Source: Methylococcaceae bacterium (GTDB lineage Bacteria > Pseudomonadota > Gammaproteobacteria > Methylococcales > Methylomonadaceae). From it: 64,000 bases of DNA. This document shows positions 1 to 11,150 of this stretch, in pieces. The stretch spans positions 1-64,000 of the forward strand of contig JABFSH010000061.1 of NCBI GenBank assembly GCA_013140705.1, in the 5' to 3' direction. Position 1 is the first letter of the stretch. Every line of letters begins with the position of its first letter. The translations under genes were made by a program, and so were the position numbers. The notes beneath the pieces were generated by a model. The model worked only from the letters and a program-made list of their open reading frames with translations. It was not told where the DNA came from and did not search any database.

Positions 1-548
1 TCGATCGGCGCAGCTTGCCGCCGGGCGCTTATCAGGCGATCGGCTATGAAAGCCGGCAAGTGTTCGATATCGACATTCGCCGGGTCGTTACCGAGTATCG
101 GGCCGAGATTCTGCAAGATCAACACGGCCAGCGTTATACCGCCCCGTTTCCGGCGCACGTCACCAAGGCCGTTCAATACGGCAACGGCGTCAAGGCCCAG
201 GCGGTCTACCTGTCGCAGTATCAACCGATTCCCTACCAACGGGTGCAGGAGCAGTTTCAGGATCAACTGCAATTGCCGATCAGCGCGGGTTCCGTCTTTG
301 CCTTCAATCAGCAGGCTTATGGCTTACTGGCGCAGTTCGAACAGAAACTGATCGCCAAGCTGCTCGCTACCCGCGTGTTGCACAGCGACGAGACCGGCAT
401 CCATATCGCCGGCAAAACGCATTGGCTGCATTGTGTGTCCAACCCGCAATGGACGCTTTACCATGCCCATGCCAAGCGCGGCGCGGAGGCCATGATCGCC
501 AAGGGCGTGCTGCCTCACTTTAGCGGCATCTTGGTGCACGATCATTGG

Positions 549-597
549 GCAGATTTTTGCTCCTGCAAAATCTGCATTTCCGCCATCCCTGGTGGTC
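549..597 (+). repeat. 49-bp palindromic repeat inserted in the IS66 transposase
   Basis: The insert starts with a perfect 9-bp inverted repeat, GCAGATTTT (549-557) and AAAATCTGC (567-575), around TGCTCCTGC. It continues CTGCATTTCCGCCATCCCTGGTGG. Its boundaries are fixed by the transposase reading frame on each side. The core resembles part of the repeat between cysW and cysA near 38881-38912 (GCTCCTGC, then CTGCATTT, then CATCC). Confidence 0.65.
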
Positions 598-963
598 AAA
601 CCTTATTTCCAATTCAACTGCCAACATGCACTCTGCAACGCCCATCACTTGCGCGAGTTGACCTTCGCGCACGAACAAGAACAGCAGGTTTGGGCCAAGG
701 GCATGATCGATTTGCTGCTGACGATGCAACAGGCCGTCACGGCACATGGGAGCGCACTGCCTGCTGCGCAGGCGACCGCATTCCATGCGCAATACCGGAC
801 CCAACTGCAGCAAGCCGAAAGCGAATGCCCTCCCCCCGAACCGAGTCTAGTGCCGGGCCGGCGAGGTCGACCCAAGCGCAGCAAATCGCGAAACTTGCTC
901 GAGCGGTTGCTGAACTACGAAACCGAAGCCCTCAGGTTCCTGACCGACGCCGAGGTGCCGTTC

Positions 964-980
964 ATTTATGCCCTGTGGGT
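964..980 (+). repeat. 17-bp insertion in the IS66 transposase
   Basis: The bases ATTTATGCCCTGTGGGT separate codons for VPF and TNN that are contiguous in intact IS66 transposases. The segment resembles the tail of the 49-bp insert (ATTTCCGCCATCCCTGGTGGT), so it may be a deleted copy of the same repeat. Confidence 0.5.
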
Positions 981-1226
981 ACCAATAATCAAGGCGAGAA
1001 CGACATCCGCATGACCAAGCTTCAGCAGAAAATCTCCGGCTGTTTCCGCTCGCCAGAAGGGGCCGACATTTTTTGCCGTGTCCGCAGCTATTTGTCGACT
1101 TGCCGCAAAAACCAGGTGTCGGCAACCCAGGCTCTCACCCTGCTTTTCGATGGCAAGTTGCCTGACTTTATCTTATAGCACCTCCATGAATATAGGGCGT
1201 GAGTTTTAATGGCGCTGAATAATTAC

Positions 1227-1584
1227 GATTTTTTTTATTTTTATTTTGGTATGTGAGTGAGAACCGTGGGGGGCATATTTGGGGGCATAATTAAGATTAT
1301 AATTTTGTAGATCCATATAAATAAGGTGTTTTATGCTAATAATCGGTAGTCCACGCCCTCCAATTAAATCCAACAACATCCATAAAGCCGGCATTTTGCT
1401 GGCTTTACCATTTATTTAATACAGCCACTTATTAATTCGAAACAATCCCAAGTGGATCCTTCCGGCCGTTACCGGTTGCGCGACTCGCCAGGGTGTCCAT
1501 TGACATAATCCGGCCAACTGTTCAGTGGGCCTGAGCGCCATTAGCTATAGTCCAGATGAGATAACACCCTCATTTTGGTTTCAT
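1227..1584. other. Intergenic, no gene seen; one terminator-like hairpin
   Basis: There is no convincing reading frame. A hairpin at 1384-1406 (AAAGCCGGC, loop ATTTT, GCTGGCTTT, one wobble pair) could end leftward transcripts from the DUF5610 gene. Two G-runs (GGGGGCATATTTGGGGGCATA, near 1269-1289) resemble sequence often found at integrase-type island edges, but no integrase or tRNA is present. Confidence 0.4.
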
Positions 1585-2796
1585 TCATGCCCCTGTGGCT
1601 GCAACAGCCGGGTCGTTGCCCAGTAGCGTATCACTCAAAGGTTTAATTATTTGTTGAATGTCTGGTATTCCATCTGCTGGAACTGGGGCTTGTTCTGCAT
1701 GTCTGGATATTGCCAGCAGATTGATTCTTTCAAACAGTGTTTGAAAGACTGCTGGTGGATTTTCAAAGGGCTGTAAAGCGGATTGAGCCGTATCCAGCAA
1801 GTCTTTGGCATGATTAAAGAAATCAGCTGCTTGCTTGATTTTGTCTGTATCCACTTGCTGTTCAGGCTGGGCAACCTGCTGGTAGGCCGCCACTGCTTGA
1901 ATGGACTGTTCAAACGACAAGTTCAGCGAAAAACTGGCGAGCTGTTCGGTGTCCAATCCTATTTTTTTAGCGTGTCTAAAGGCTTCTCGAATATTACCGT
2001 CAAAAAAATCCTCTCTAACGTTGTCAATACGTTTCAGTAATTTTTTCAAGGCATGTTGTTCATCCTCATTCAAATCACCTTCAACAGAAACAGAGAAATT
2101 GGAACTGAAGTCGGTACTGTTTTGTTGTGCATTAACTTCTACACCATCCTGACTTAGACTTACAGAACGTTGGCTGCCGGATGCCGATTGTGTCAATTGA
2201 ATTTTAACGATATCGCCCTCTTTCGTGACGATTTCAATTTCGGTAGACTGGTTTATCTGAGCCGAGATTCCTTGCAGCTGGGCTACGGGAACGCCAGATG
2301 CAGTAACGCCTGCTTCAAGTTTGTCAAGACCGTCCTGAATATTGGCATAAGCAGCATTCAGACTGTCGACTTGCTCTCCGGACAATAAACCTGCTGCATC
2401 CAGCGCGTTTCGAGCTGAACTGAAACCCTCATCTATTCCCTGTCTGACTTGCGTAAAAAAATTGGCCTGGTCAAAATTCGGATCGCTATTTTGCTGCTCA
2501 CCATAAGCTTTTTTAACATAAGCCAAGATTCTGTCCGCGATTCTATCCAAATGGAATGCATGATCATCAATTTTGGCCGGCGTAATATTATCCGAACCAA
2601 TGGCTTTGCCTAATTCACTGACAACATTATTTTCAAGTATTTTTTGAGGGTTCCGGGTCAGCTGCGGTTGCTCGTGACCTTCCCTTAAATGCCTGGTGTG
2701 AGCCGTGTCTGCCGCATGAACCCGGTGATATTGATTCAGTTTTCGAGCTAATAACTGAAAAGGAGAAAAAGAAGATTGAATGGATTGTAAATTCAT
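1585..2796 (-). CDS. DUF5610 domain-containing protein
   Basis: The protein has 403 residues with no signal peptide or membrane segment. The N-terminal third holds the DUF5610 pattern: a helix-rich region with NFFTQVRQGIDEGFSSARNAL followed by a predicted helical hairpin. The remainder is acidic and helical with no recognised motif. The function of DUF5610 proteins is unknown to me; they occur in many gammaproteobacteria, often with low-complexity N-termini. I chose the ATG at 2796 because GAGGGTG lies just upstream of it. An upstream in-frame ATG at 2820 has no ribosome-binding site. A perfect CRP-type palindrome lies about 70 bp upstream, so transcription may respond to a CRP/Vfr-family regulator. 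The gene stands alone. Confidence 0.7.
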   Translation of the reverse strand: MNLQSIQSSFSPFQLLARKLNQYHRVHAADTAHTRHLREGHEQPQLTRNPQKILENNVVSELGKAIGSDNITPAKIDDHAFHLDRIADRILAYVKKAYGEQQNSDPNFDQANFFTQVRQGIDEGFSSARNALDAAGLLSGEQVDSLNAAYANIQDGLDKLEAGVTASGVPVAQLQGISAQINQSTEIEIVTKEGDIVKIQLTQSASGSQRSVSLSQDGVEVNAQQNSTDFSSNFSVSVEGDLNEDEQHALKKLLKRIDNVREDFFDGNIREAFRHAKKIGLDTEQLASFSLNLSFEQSIQAVAAYQQVAQPEQQVDTDKIKQAADFFNHAKDLLDTAQSALQPFENPPAVFQTLFERINLLAISRHAEQAPVPADGIPDIQQIIKPLSDTLLGNDPAVAATGA

Positions 2797-2861
2797 GGCG
2801 GCACCCTCGATGTTTAACATTTATCACGCTATCGGCAGGCCAAGTCCAAGCTTTAATTTTT

Positions 2862-2877
2862 TGTGACATGGTTCACA
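2862..2877 (-). promoter_or_regulatory. CRP/Vfr-type operator upstream of the DUF5610 gene
   Basis: TGTGA (2862-2866), six bases (CATGGT), then TCACA (2873-2877) is an exact match to the CRP half-site arrangement. The symmetry extends through flanking T and A runs to 2857-2882. Its centre lies about 73 bp from the chosen start codon, which fits control of that gene. A chance occurrence is possible but unlikely at this position. Confidence 0.55.
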
Positions 2878-2882
2878 AAAAA

Positions 2883-3344
2883 ACTGTATTGAATTTTCAG
2901 ACCGGAACAATGAGGGTTTAATAATCTTGCCAGTATTCGTGCTGACCTGAGATCACCTCAGGGTTAGCATCTTAATCTCACCTCGTCGGCGCAACGCTGG
3001 CCTTGCCGATTACATTGGCGCATCAAGGTGCTGACACTATTTTTCGTGATGCTGAAGACACAACTCGTGTGAGGCATTTATCCAGGCAAATGTGGTGTTT
3101 GCAAAAAACATTTAGCGGTTGGACGGACTCTCCACAAACTTCTTACATACGCTTCAACTGATTTTTTAGGTTCCGCCAACTTGCAAATACCCGAAAAAAT
3201 CCCAGGAATCCTCTCAATATTCGTATCCATCCGTATGACAATAACGGCAGTGAGGGTTTCCTGGGGCTTTGGCTTAGTAATACTTGCGCTCTATAAACAA
3301 ATAAAGCGGAGCAAGAACGTGGCTACGAAGACTTTTCGATGTCC
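2883..3344. other. Intergenic, nothing convincing
   Basis: I see only a short hairpin (CCTGAG, spacer ATCAC, CTCAGG, near 2947-2963). No coding sequence or strong terminator is evident. The stretch lies downstream of the cold-shock gene and upstream of the DUF5610 promoter. Confidence 0.3.
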
Positions 3345-3548
3345 TTATTTCGGATTGACATTGGTGGCCGTCAAGCCTTTTGGTCCGGTTTCCACATCAA
3401 AACTGACAGTTTGCCCGGGGCTTAGCGTTTTAAAACCTTCCCCTTGGATAACGGAGTGATGGACAAACACATCTTCGCTGCCTTCTGAAGGCTCAATAAA
3501 GCCAAAACCTTTTGTATTGTTAAACCACTTTACGATACCTATCGCCAT
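3345..3548 (-). CDS. Cold-shock domain protein (CspA family)
   Basis: This is a 67-residue single cold-shock domain. It begins [20 protein letters not shown] and has both RNA-binding motifs: RNP1 (KGFGFIEP, about residues 13-20) and RNP2 (VFVHHS, about 27-32). Length is normal for the family. Such proteins bind single-stranded RNA and DNA and loosen RNA structure; whether this copy is cold-inducible cannot be told from sequence. AGGAG lies about 8 bases upstream of the ATG. The region up to 3685 is a leader of over 100 bases, as is common for csp genes. It is transcribed alone. Confidence 0.93.
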   Translation of the reverse strand: MAIGIVKWFNNTKGFGFIEPSEGSEDVFVHHSVIQGEGFKTLSPGQTVSFDVETGPKGLTATNVNPK

Positions 3549-3685
3549 ATTGAAAACTCCTCTGCTAAAAAACTAATGGTTAATACAGAACTAAAATCTT
3601 GGAACTGATGTGAGTAAGTGTTACTGGCTGTTCGCACTTTTAGTCTGCTGCGCGTAGTTTACTGTTATTTTGGCCGAGACGCCAT

Positions 3686-4096
3686 TTATTGAAATGTCCT
3701 GTAAAGCCCATCCAAAACCAGTGAATTGGGGCTTACCATGCCAATTACCTTGTTGTTTTCAAGCACTGGGGCTCTTACCAGATTGTAATTGGCAAATAAA
3801 CGCGAACAATAACGGATGTCCATATCAGGGTGCACGGAAATGACCGGCTTGCTCATGATTTCATAAACATTTACACGATCCGGCGCGCGATCTTTCGCCA
3901 ACACATGCCGGGCGATATCGCCAGAATTTATCATGCCGTACTCATCATCGTCATGTCGCTTGTTGACAATCAATACGGCTGTTTTCAGAGTTTTCATTTT
4001 CATTAAGGCTTCAGCTACTGTGGCGATACCGTCAATCGTACCGAAATCGGTTTTCATGACATCTCTAACGCGAATGATTTTTCGGTTTTCGATCAT
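3686..4096 (-). CDS. CBS-domain protein
   Basis: The 136 residues form two CBS motifs, roughly residues 9-66 and 78-134, and nothing else. The second starts YEIMSKPVISVHPDMDI and ends APVLENNKVIGMVSPNSLV. CBS pairs bind adenine nucleotides and act as energy or ligand sensors for partner enzymes or transporters. It is the last gene of a four-gene operon. Its ATG overlaps the stop of the P-II-like gene (ATGA, 4093-4096), which suggests translational coupling and a shared role. I infer that it senses nucleotide state for the DUF1538 membrane pair; the ligand is unknown. Confidence 0.85.
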   Translation of the reverse strand: MIENRKIIRVRDVMKTDFGTIDGIATVAEALMKMKTLKTAVLIVNKRHDDDEYGMINSGDIARHVLAKDRAPDRVNVYEIMSKPVISVHPDMDIRYCSRLFANYNLVRAPVLENNKVIGMVSPNSLVLDGLYRTFQ

Positions 4097-4443
4097 ATTT
4101 TATCCTCAAGTTCGTGAGTCAATTCTTCTACCTGGCGCATAACCCCGATGGCATCCTCCACATCAATCTGAAAGGCAATGCCGGTCCCTGGTGTGCTATC
4201 AAATTCGGCAACCTTGGCAATTTTTTCCAGAATATGCCGGCTCAAGTGTTCCTCAACCAGCAACAGCAAAACGTCACGCTGGGTCTCAAGCGTCAAGCCA
4301 AAAAATGTTTTAGATTGCTTGAGTCCTTCACCGCGTGCATGATTGATTACTGTTGCGCCTTTAGCGCCACTTTTACGGGCGGCATCCAGCACCGAATCGG
4401 TTTTATCATCTTCAACGAATGCAACAATTAATTTGAAATGCAT
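4093..4443 (-). CDS. P-II-like (GlnB superfamily) regulatory protein
   Basis: This 116-residue protein has a ferredoxin-like P-II fold pattern. It starts MHFKLIVAFVEDDKTDSVLD, continues SGAKGATVINHARGEGL (the T-loop-preceding segment of P-II proteins) and has a C-terminal hydrophobic strand. It lacks the classical GlnB uridylylation tyrosine context, so it belongs to the P-II-like group that includes regulators of bicarbonate and other transporters. It lies between the DUF1538 genes (9 bases away) and the CBS gene (4-base overlap). It is therefore likely to bind the DUF1538 membrane complex in response to a nucleotide. The effector cannot be read from sequence. Confidence 0.8.
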   Translation of the reverse strand: MHFKLIVAFVEDDKTDSVLDAARKSGAKGATVINHARGEGLKQSKTFFGLTLETQRDVLLLLVEEHLSRHILEKIAKVAEFDSTPGTGIAFQIDVEDAIGVMRQVEELTHELEDKI

Positions 4444-4451
4444 GATTTTCC

Positions 4452-5231
4452 TCAGGGTTTAGATGAAAGACTGCCTTTGTTAAGCCATTGTGCAATTTGA
4501 GCATAACTCAGTACAGCGATTATAGGAAATAAACAGGCAAAAGCGATTAATCCGAAACCGTCCAGCAAAGGGTTCCGTCCGGGTACTGCCTGCGCCAAAC
4601 CTAAACCCAAAGCAGTAACCAGTGGTACGGTAACGGTAGATGTACTCACTCCACCTGAGTCATAGGCCAGTCCAATAATTAGTTTGGGTGAAAATACCGT
4701 TAAAATAATAACGATGATGTAGCCTGCGAGAATAAACAAATAAAGCTCTGTTCCGGTAACAATTCTAAATGTCCCCAACGTCAGGCCAACAGAGACACCA
4801 ATAGCAACAGCAACCCGCAATCCCCATGCACGGATAGCACCACCAGAAATTTGTTCGGCTTTTAACGCAACGGCAAGTAAAGACGGTTCTGCTAACGCCG
4901 TAGTAAAACCAATGCTGGCTGCAAAAATATAAACCCAGTAATACGTTTGCCAGGAGACATTCGCTTCAATTGGATTGATGCCCAAAAACTCAGGTGTCGT
5001 TAACTGCAATGCCATGAGTTTGCCAAGTGGAAATAACGCCTTGTCCAGGCCTTCCAAAAAAAAAGCAATGCCAAGTAGGACATAGATGAAACCAATCAGT
5101 AATTTTTTTGGATTCGCTAACGGCCGTCGAATAACCAGTAACTGGAAGCCGATGATAATAACGGCAATCGGCAGTATATCTCTGCAAGTGGTCAACAAAA
5201 CCACTGCAAAATGTTGTAACCATTCAATCAT
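4452..5231 (-). CDS. DUF1538 membrane protein (second of a pair)
   Basis: The 259 residues form about six to seven hydrophobic segments. The family signature [17 protein letters not shown] lies around residues 190-206, and NPLLDGFG near 223-230. The neighbour at 5228-5962 carries the same blocks ([17 protein letters not shown] and NPMTDGFG), so the two are homologous and probably make a heteromeric inner-membrane transporter. From memory, unverified here, a DUF1538 pair named UmpA/UmpB from a Halomonas was reported as a cation/proton antiporter. The start overlaps the upstream gene's stop (5228-5231). The substrate in this organism is unknown. Downstream P-II-like and CBS genes point to regulation by cell energy or metabolite state. 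Confidence 0.85.
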   Translation of the reverse strand: MIEWLQHFAVVLLTTCRDILPIAVIIIGFQLLVIRRPLANPKKLLIGFIYVLLGIAFFLEGLDKALFPLGKLMALQLTTPEFLGINPIEANVSWQTYYWVYIFAASIGFTTALAEPSLLAVALKAEQISGGAIRAWGLRVAVAIGVSVGLTLGTFRIVTGTELYLFILAGYIIVIILTVFSPKLIIGLAYDSGGVSTSTVTVPLVTALGLGLAQAVPGRNPLLDGFGLIAFACLFPIIAVLSYAQIAQWLNKGSLSSKP

Positions 5232-5962
5232 CTCATTACCCCATAAGCCATCACGAAAATCATTGGTGTCAACGATGCAAAGGCGATAAGACCAAAACCA
5301 TCAGTCATCGGGTTGCGACCTTTAATGACATTGGCCAAACCCACACCGAGCGCAGTGACTAGCGGTACCGTGATGGTCGATGTGGTGACGCCTCCTGAAT
5401 CATAGGCAATACCGATAATCTCGGTGGGTGCGAACGGCGTCATGATCATCACCCCGCAATATCCTCCGATAATCAAGTAATATAAAGGCCAGCCTCGAAG
5501 AATTCTTAATACACCAATCAAAATGGCGAAACCTACCGATAAAGCAACGCTAATACGCAAGCCCAAGGCATAATCATCTTTAGCTTCATTGGTCTGTTCA
5601 ATAAAATGGGCTTTACTGGCAATACTTGCTGCCTCCTCCGCAACGGCGATGAGTGCCGGTTCAGCAACGGTGGTCCCAAAACCTAGACAAAAAGCAAACG
5701 TCAACAACCAGAACAAGCTGCCCTTGCGAGCGAAAGCGTAAGCCATCGCTTCGCCCAGCGGAAACAAACTTTGTTCCAGTCCCTGAATAAATAAAGTAAG
5801 CCCCAGAACTACAAAAATCGTACCGATCATTAAATTGGCAACATCAGGAACAGGTTGCCGGATAATGACTATCTGAAAAACCAGAACTACAGCAAGAATC
5901 GGCGCGAGATCCAGAAAACTGAGAAAAAGTTGTTTAATAAAACGGTTTTTTATACTAAACAT
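5228..5962 (-). CDS. DUF1538 membrane protein (first of a pair)
   Basis: This 244-residue polytopic membrane protein is the first gene of the four-gene operon. It has the DUF1538 blocks [16 protein letters not shown] (about residues 95-110), [17 protein letters not shown] (near 188-204) and NPMTDGFG (near 220-227). Glycine-rich broken helices and conserved Asp and Ser residues in the AYDSGG block would suit an ion pathway. It diverges from tex across about 100 bp, which must hold both promoters. The pairing of two unequal homologues suggests a two-subunit carrier. Function is inferred only from family and context. Confidence 0.85.
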   Translation of the reverse strand: MFSIKNRFIKQLFLSFLDLAPILAVVLVFQIVIIRQPVPDVANLMIGTIFVVLGLTLFIQGLEQSLFPLGEAMAYAFARKGSLFWLLTFAFCLGFGTTVAEPALIAVAEEAASIASKAHFIEQTNEAKDDYALGLRISVALSVGFAILIGVLRILRGWPLYYLIIGGYCGVMIMTPFAPTEIIGIAYDSGGVTTSTITVPLVTALGVGLANVIKGRNPMTDGFGLIAFASLTPMIFVMAYGVMR

Positions 5963-6062
5963 TCTATCCCCTTAAAGATGGAACGATTGTATATTAAAGC
6001 CTGAGAATAAAGCTATAACTGTTACAATAGCACCGATTTCAACCGAAAAAACAAGTCATATA

Positions 6063-8342
6063 ATGGATGTCACTCAACGCATAGCCGAAGAATTATCTGT
6101 CTATACCAAACAAGTTAATGCAGCCATCGCCTTGCTTGATGAAGGCGCAACCGTTCCATTTATTTCCCGCTACCGAAAAGAGTTAACGGGCGGACTGGAT
6201 GATACGCAGTTACGTTTTCTGGAAGAACGGCTTCATTATTTACGTGAACTTAACGATAGACGCAGCACCATTCTGAGCAGCATTGCATCACAAGGCAAAC
6301 TGACCCCAGAACTTGAAAAGGCGATCAATGCTGCAGACACCAAAACCTTGTTGGAAGATCTGTATCTACCATTTAAGCCCAAAAGGCGAACCAAGGCACA
6401 AATCGCCCGAGAAGCTGGCTTAGAGCCTTTAGCCGAAGCTTTATTGGCCGACCGCACGCTAATTCCGGAAGTCTGTGCAGCCGGTTTTATCGATGTGGAC
6501 AAAGGCGTTCCCGATATAGCCGCCGCATTAGAGGGTGCAAGACAAATCATCATGGAACAAATTTCTGAAGATGCCGAATTACTGGCCGAACTGCGTGAAC
6601 GCATCTGGCAAAAGGGCATTCTGCACGCCACTGTTGCAAGCGGCAAGGAACGGGAAGGTGAGAAATTCAAAGATTATTTCGATTATCAGGAAGCCATCAA
6701 TAAAATTCCTTCTCACCGGGCTCTGGCCTTATTCCGGGGACAAAATGAAAGCATTCTGACGCTTGCGCTGAAGCCGGCGCTTGAAGACAAGGACGAGCAT
6801 GACACCTGTGGCGGTATCGTCGCGCATCATCTTAGGGTTTCCGATGTTACAAAACCTGCCGATACCTGGTTGGCCGAGACGGCGCGCCATGCCTGGAGAA
6901 TTAAATTATTTACACGCATCGATCTGGATTTGAAACTCAGGCTCCGTGAAGCAGCCGAAGTGGAGGCCATCCGGGTTTTTGCCAGTAATCTGAAAGATTT
7001 GTTGTTAGCCGCACCGGCCGGCCCCCAGGCAACAATGGGACTGGATCCCGGGATTCGAACCGGCGTCAAAGTTGCCATTGTTGACCGCACCGGAAAAGTA
7101 TTGGCAACAGACACCATTTATCCGCATCCGCCACGTAAACAATGGGATGAATCAATCGCCGTTCTGGCCAAGCTGCTGGATCGCTATAAAGTTGAACTGG
7201 TCAGCATAGGTAATGGCACAGGCTCCAGGGAAACCGATCTGCTGGTCAGTGAACTGATGAAACTTCATAGTCAGCTAAAATTTAACAAGATCACTGTTTC
7301 TGAAGCCGGCGCGTCTGTTTATTCAGCTTCCGAATTGGCCGCAAAGGAATTCCCTCATTTGGATGTGTCTCTGCGCGGCGCGGTTTCAATCGCCCGACGT
7401 TTACAGGATCCGCTTGCTGAACTGGTCAAAATCGACCCGAAATCCATTGGCGTCGGCCAATACCAACACGATGTCAATCAGGTGCAACTTGCCCGCGGCC
7501 TCGACGCTGTTGTTGAAGACTGTGTGAATGCCGTCGGTGTTGATGTCAATACCGCATCAGTTTCATTGTTGAAACAGGTATCCGGCTTATCAGCCAGCGT
7601 CAGTGAAAACATCGTCGCCTATCGAAACGAAAACGGTGCTTTTGCCAACCGCCATCAGTTGAAAAAAGTACCTCGCCTCGGCGACAAGGCCTTTGAACAA
7701 GCGGCAGGATTTTTACGGATCATGACCGGCGATAATCCACTGGACGCGTCATCGGTGCACCCGGAAGCCTACCCGGTTGTAGAAGCCATTCTGGACAACA
7801 CGGGTAAAACCATTCGTGAGCTAATTGGCCAAAGCAGCTTTCTGCGTAGCCTCAATGCAGCCAGCTTCACGAATGATCAGTTTGGATTACCGACCGTAAC
7901 CGATATTCTGCAGGAACTGGAAAAGCCCGGCCGAGATCCCCGGCCTGAATTTAAAAGCGTCCAGTTTAAAGCCGGCATCGAGAAAATTTCAGACCTTGAA
8001 CCCGGCATGACACTGGATGGCGTCGTGACCAATGTGGCTAATTTTGGTGCCTTCGTTGATATTGGCGTACATCAGGACGGTCTGGTGCATATTTCCCATT
8101 TATCCGATACCTTTATTAAAGATCCCCGGGACGCCGTAAAAACCGGTGATATGGTGAAAGTTAAAGTATTGGAAGTGGACGTGGATCGTAAACGCATTTC
8201 GTTATCAATGAAATCATCTGTCGAACTATCCGATAATCCAAAATCTGCGCGTAACCAGCAAAAACCGGCAGAAAAACCTAAACCACCCGCAGCAGCACAA
8301 AGTTCAATGGCCAATGCCTTTGCCAAAGCCCTGAAAAAGTAA
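6063..8342 (+). CDS. tex: Transcription accessory protein Tex (RNA-binding S1 protein)
   Basis: The 759 residues match full-length Tex. In order they show an N-terminal helical region with [17 protein letters not shown] (about residues 31-47), a YqgF/RNase H-like domain with [16 protein letters not shown] (about 325-340), helix-hairpin-helix repeats near 490-560, and a C-terminal S1 domain (about 645-720, [21 protein letters not shown]). The last 40 residues are a Lys-, Pro- and Ala-rich tail. Tex is a conserved cytoplasmic nucleic-acid-binding protein linked to transcription; in some species it affects toxin expression or stress survival. The ribosome-binding site before the ATG is weak, but the start fits the family's N-terminus. 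It is monocistronic. Confidence 0.95.
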   Translation: MDVTQRIAEELSVYTKQVNAAIALLDEGATVPFISRYRKELTGGLDDTQLRFLEERLHYLRELNDRRSTILSSIASQGKLTPELEKAINAADTKTLLEDLYLPFKPKRRTKAQIAREAGLEPLAEALLADRTLIPEVCAAGFIDVDKGVPDIAAALEGARQIIMEQISEDAELLAELRERIWQKGILHATVASGKEREGEKFKDYFDYQEAINKIPSHRALALFRGQNESILTLALKPALEDKDEHDTCGGIVAHHLRVSDVTKPADTWLAETARHAWRIKLFTRIDLDLKLRLREAAEVEAIRVFASNLKDLLLAAPAGPQATMGLDPGIRTGVKVAIVDRTGKVLATDTIYPHPPRKQWDESIAVLAKLLDRYKVELVSIGNGTGSRETDLLVSELMKLHSQLKFNKITVSEAGASVYSASELAAKEFPHLDVSLRGAVSIARRLQDPLAELVKIDPKSIGVGQYQHDVNQVQLARGLDAVVEDCVNAVGVDVNTASVSLLKQVSGLSASVSENIVAYRNENGAFANRHQLKKVPRLGDKAFEQAAGFLRIMTGDNPLDASSVHPEAYPVVEAILDNTGKTIRELIGQSSFLRSLNAASFTNDQFGLPTVTDILQELEKPGRDPRPEFKSVQFKAGIEKISDLEPGMTLDGVVTNVANFGAFVDIGVHQDGLVHISHLSDTFIKDPRDAVKTGDMVKVKVLEVDVDRKRISLSMKSSVELSDNPKSARNQQKPAEKPKPPAAAQSSMANAFAKALKK

Positions 8343-8482
8343 ATTGGAAAAGCTCTGCTATACTGCATTTTTTAGCGCCAATGGAAATTCAGTTTTTTAA
8401 TCGCCTAACTGCTGTAATGAGGTGATCTCAAACAACTGACTTTTCATGAACAAACACCTATTCATTCACAACAGGATTTGCC

Positions 8483-9019
8483 ATGACCAAATTCAATCGT
8501 TTTTTTATAACTTTCGTAATCGCTGGGTTATTTGCCATGAATTCGCCTGCCGGCATCGCCGATGACCAAAGCTACGGCAGTAAAACGGGTCAGAAAGCTG
8601 CAAGAAGCTTTGCCAACTTGTGTACAGCCTGGCTGGAAATTCCTAAAAACATGATTAATGTATCGAATCAGAGCAATGTGTTTTACGGTATAGTTGGCGG
8701 CATGTTTAAAGGACTCGTTCATACTGCGGGTCGCCTTGGTGTAGCAGTGGCCGATTTAATCACCCTCCCTTTACCGACCCAACCGATCGCTCATCCCATT
8801 TACATTTGGGAAGACTTCGATATCGACACAACTTATGGCGACGCGTTCCGCTATGACTCAAGCCAAAATATTCAGCCACAACCAGTTGCAACTGAACCGG
8901 CTCCAGTGCCTCAAGCGGCACAACCCGCCGCGCCAGTACCTGTCGACGATAGTGAATTCATTAAAAGAGATACCAACAGAAAACTGGATTCGATGTTTCA
9001 AAATAAAATGACGAAATAA
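8483..9019 (+). CDS. Exosortase-system-associated protein, TIGR04073 family
   Basis: This 178-residue exported protein has a signal peptide of about 26 residues (hydrophobic stretch IAGLFAM, cleavage near GIADD). The conserved family block runs from about residue 40 to 120: ANLCTAWLEIPKNMINVSNQ, then MFKGLVHTAGRLGVAVADL, then PIYIWEDFDIDTTYGDAFR. A Pro-, Ala- and Gln-rich linker precedes a short charged tail. TIGR04073 proteins are found mainly in genomes with exosortase/PEP-CTERM systems; their role is unknown. No exosortase or PEP-CTERM gene is in this window. AGGA lies upstream of the ATG. A bidirectional terminator follows. Confidence 0.8.
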   Translation: MTKFNRFFITFVIAGLFAMNSPAGIADDQSYGSKTGQKAARSFANLCTAWLEIPKNMINVSNQSNVFYGIVGGMFKGLVHTAGRLGVAVADLITLPLPTQPIAHPIYIWEDFDIDTTYGDAFRYDSSQNIQPQPVATEPAPVPQAAQPAAPVPVDDSEFIKRDTNRKLDSMFQNKMTK

Positions 9020-9037
9020 TTTTCTGAACTACGAAAT

Positions 9038-9059
9038 GCCCGTGCCATTAAGCACGGGC
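9038..9059. terminator. Bidirectional terminator between the TIGR04073 gene and dapB
   Basis: A perfect 8-bp stem GCCCGTGC / GCACGGGC with loop CATTAA lies between convergent genes. It is followed by a short T run on the plus strand and by ATTT on the minus strand. Confidence 0.75.
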
Positions 9060-9066
9060 TTTAGAT

Positions 9067-11015
<1,949 letters not shown>

Positions 11016-11057
11016 GGTTTATTTCTTGGATTCAGAGTAAGTTTTCGTCTACCAGTG

Positions 11058-11109
11058 ACTGAATTCAACTATTCAGTAGAACGCAAACAAGGGGCATAAG
11101 CCCCTTGTT
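11058..11109 (-). terminator. Two hairpins between dnaK and dnaJ (attenuator or processing site)
   Basis: A perfect 10-bp stem, AACAAGGGGC / GCCCCTTGTT with loop ATAA (11086-11109), is followed on the minus strand by a short T-rich stretch. A second stem, ACTGAAT / ATTCAGT, lies at 11058-11077. Lying inside the operon, they probably reduce read-through or stabilise the dnaK mRNA end. Confidence 0.55.
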
Positions 11110-11150
11110 ACTAACATCACGTATTTGACGTTGAATTTATGCCAAAAAGC

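Larger units (their letters stand above)
3..1178 (+). pseudogene. tnpC: IS66 family transposase TnpC, 5'-truncated by the window and frame-disrupted
   Basis: The reading frame is open from the window edge. It gives typical IS66 transposase sequence: a DDE-like core with LHSDETGIHIAGKTHWLH and SGILVHDHW, then KPYFQFNCQHALCNAHHLREL, and a C-terminal TNNQGENDIRMTK block ending in GKLPDFIL. The protein switches from frame 3 to frame 1 after base 548 and back to frame 3 after base 980. Each switch coincides with a short extra segment, 49 bp (549-597) and 17 bp (964-980). Removing both joins HDHW directly to KPYF, and VPF directly to TNNQGEN, with no other change. The two insertions together add 66 bp, a multiple of three, which is why one long frame still spans the gene. 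As it stands the catalytic domain is garbled between the insertions. Family assignment is secure; activity is unlikely. Confidence 0.85.
1..1226 (+). mobile_element. IS66-family insertion sequence, right part only
   Basis: The left end lies outside the window. The element is recognised by its TnpC-type transposase. After the transposase stop at 1176-1178 the sequence ends in GGCGCTGAATAATTAC (1211-1226). IS66 elements usually begin GTAA and end TTAC, so 1226 is a plausible right terminus. The left inverted repeat and target duplication cannot be checked here. The transposase is interrupted twice (see below), so this copy is probably inactive. Confidence 0.6.

Noticed and set aside
549-980. 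Programmed frameshifting as the reason for frame changes in the IS66 transposase
   Set aside because: Each frame change coincides with an extra segment whose removal restores conserved sequence, so insertion explains it.
1269-1406. G-runs and a CCACGCCCTCCA-like tract suggesting a tRNA or tmRNA attachment site
   Set aside because: No tRNA or tmRNA arm can be folded and no integrase is present.
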